Assembly (NCBI RefSeq): GCF_023006505.1
Contig: NZ_JALBGV010000001.1
Coordinates: forward strand, 62,001-126,000
DNA length: 64,000 nt
Origin: Neorhizobium sp. SHOUNA12A
GTDB taxonomy: Bacteria > Pseudomonadota > Alphaproteobacteria > Rhizobiales > Rhizobiaceae
Direction of reading: 5' to 3'
Each line of letters starts with the position of its first letter. Positions within the stretch are counted from its first letter, which is position 1. Made by a program: the position numbers and the translations under genes. This document shows positions 62,765-64,000 of this stretch, piece by piece. The notes beneath the pieces are model-generated. The model searched no databases and was not told the origin of the DNA. It saw nothing but the letters and a program-made list of their open reading frames with translations.

Positions 62765-63748
62765 TCAGTCCGCGTACTGGCCGGCGGCCTGGATGACCGG
62801 CTTCCAGCGAGCGATCTCGCCTTCGAGCTTGGCCTTCAGCGCCGCCGGGGTGACGTCGTTGTCGGGCGAAGGCACGGTGCCGAGTTCGGCGAAGCGGGCG
62901 GCGACGTTCGGGCTCTTCAACGCAGACTTGAGAGCCTTGTTGAGCTTGTCGACCGCATCCTTCGGAGTGCCTTTCGGCGCATAGAGACCATGCCAGATGC
63001 CGACCTGCATGTCCGGAAGGCCCGCTTCCTTGACGGTCGGGATGTCCTTCAGGACGCCGAGACGTTCCGGAGAGGTGACCGCATAGGCCTTCACCGTACC
63101 GCCCTGGATCTGCTTCGTGGTGTTAGTGGTCTGGTCGCACATGATATCGACCTGACCGCCAAGGAGATCGGTCATCGCCGGACCGGTGCCCTTGTAGGGG
63201 ACGGTGACGAGCGACGTCTTGATCGAGCTCATGAACAGCATGCCGCACAGATGCGAGGCGGCACCGATGCCAGCATTTGCAACGGTCACCTTGTCGCTGT
63301 TGGCCTTCGCATATTCGATGAGACCCTTGAGGTCGTTCGCCGGCATGTCCTTGCGGGCGAGGAGCGTCATTGGAACGTCGGTGACGAGGCCGACATAGTC
63401 AAAGGCGTTCAGCGTGTCATAGGGCAGCTTGCGATAGAGCGAGGCACTGGTCGCCATGCCGATATGGTGCAGGAGAACGGTGTAGCCGTCCGCTTCGGCA
63501 TTGGCGACGCGCGCCGCGCCGAGGGTGCCGCCGGCGCCGCCGACATTTTCGACGACGATCTGCTGGCCGAGATCCTTCGACATCGACTCGGCGACGAGAC
63601 GCGCCACCGTGTCCGTCGGGCCGCCGGCCGCAAACGGTACGATCATGGTGATCTGGCGCTCGGGATAACCCGCGGCGTTGGCGGAAGCGGAGAAAAGGGA
63701 AAGCGCCGCAAGAGCGGTTGCGCCGATAACGGCGTTCAGGATTTTCAT
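62765..63748 (-). CDS. tctC: Tripartite tricarboxylate transporter substrate-binding protein TctC (Bug family)
   Basis: A 327-residue periplasmic Bug-type receptor with a signal peptide (MKILNAVIGATALAALSLFS..., cut after ANA). Diagnostic: YPERQITMIVPFAAGGPTDT with the loop contacting carboxylates, ENVGGAGGTLGAARV, and VTVANAGIGAASHLCGMLF. It delivers a carboxylated solute to TctAB; the ligand is unknown because Bug proteins vary. GGAGGAG precedes ATG 63748; the frame to 63958 is an artefact of open sequence. Confidence 0.92.
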   Translation of the reverse strand: MKILNAVIGATALAALSLFSASANAAGYPERQITMIVPFAAGGPTDTVARLVAESMSKDLGQQIVVENVGGAGGTLGAARVANAEADGYTVLLHHIGMATSASLYRKLPYDTLNAFDYVGLVTDVPMTLLARKDMPANDLKGLIEYAKANSDKVTVANAGIGAASHLCGMLFMSSIKTSLVTVPYKGTGPAMTDLLGGQVDIMCDQTTNTTKQIQGGTVKAYAVTSPERLGVLKDIPTVKEAGLPDMQVGIWHGLYAPKGTPKDAVDKLNKALKSALKSPNVAARFAELGTVPSPDNDVTPAALKAKLEGEIARWKPVIQAAGQYAD

Positions 63749-63892
63749 CGGGCTCCTCCAGGATGAAATGTGGACCAGTGGACGCCCAAAATTTCCTCCG
63801 GCGCCAACCTGAGCACTATTTGCGGCAGGGCGCGGAGCACGCGCAATCGTTGTAGAAGCCACAAAGCGCCATTTCAGCGAATACCGCGACGC

Positions 63893-63941
63893 AGCATGGG
63901 TGGATTCGGAAACAATTCGCAAAAAGCATGGGTGGATTTCC
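63893..63941. promoter_or_regulatory. Direct repeat upstream of the tct operon
   Basis: AGCATGGGTGGATT occurs twice, 35 bp apart (about 63893 and 63928), 145-195 bp upstream of tctC. A spacing of about three helical turns and the position suggest binding sites for a response regulator such as TctD, encoded beyond the window edge. The rest of 63749-64000 shows no recognised gene. Confidence 0.35.
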
Positions 63942-64000
63942 ACACATGCAGCTCGCAATCAGCGCTCCCTGTCATCCTGCAGCATGTGTTCCGGACCGAG

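Overview
The window looks like chromosomal DNA of a member of the Rhizobiaceae (Rhizobium/Neorhizobium/Agrobacterium/Ensifer type). It is GC-rich, carries three copies of the mosaic hairpin repeats typical of Rhizobiales intergenic regions, has an HWE-family histidine kinase and a LigD/Ku repair set, and contains many promoters of the alphaproteobacterial EcfG (general stress sigma factor) type, GGAAC-N16/17-CGTT. No tRNA, rRNA, CRISPR array or prophage was seen. Species cannot be named from this sequence.

Layout. 1-9.8 kb: truncated amidase; LysR regulator divergent from glutaryl-CoA dehydrogenase; a small AT-richer islet with a secreted Clp/crotonase-like protein, an IS transposase remnant and a second copy of the gcdH 3' end; a VOC/SRPBCC pair; an XRE-cupin regulator with an aldehyde dehydrogenase; an AlkC-like DNA repair protein. 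10-13.8 kb: sulfate ABC importer (sbp-cysTWA). 14-23.8 kb: valine catabolism genes (3-hydroxyisobutyrate dehydrogenase, 3-hydroxyisobutyryl-CoA hydrolase), a GMC oxidoreductase, a five-gene LivKHMGF-type ABC importer and its divergent LysR regulator. 23.7-28.8 kb: tetR-MFP-RND efflux operon. 29-31.3 kb: a double-PAS hybrid histidine kinase preceded by a translationally coupled 25-codon leader, then a BON protein.

31-55 kb is the most distinctive part. An ECF sigma factor is surrounded by genes for DNA repair and topology (UdgX, Ku, LigD, a second Ku, topoisomerase IB), carbon storage (glycogen synthase, glycogen debranching enzyme), periplasmic glucose oxidation (PQQ glucose dehydrogenase), a three-haem-motif cytochrome c, a DJ-1/PfpI protein, a YciF/DUF892 protein, three BON proteins (one just outside at 31.0 kb), a NepR-like small protein, an HWE kinase and many small hydrophilic or membrane proteins. 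I read 18 consensus or near-consensus EcfG-type promoters here by eye, several as divergent pairs and one in front of the sigma gene itself. I therefore read the block as a clustered general-stress/stationary-phase regulon. The motif matches are visible; regulation is inferred.

55-64 kb: a sugar ABC importer (glucose/mannose-like) with a divergent LacI regulator, then a tripartite tricarboxylate transporter (tctC-tctB-tctA). The window ends in the region upstream of tctC.
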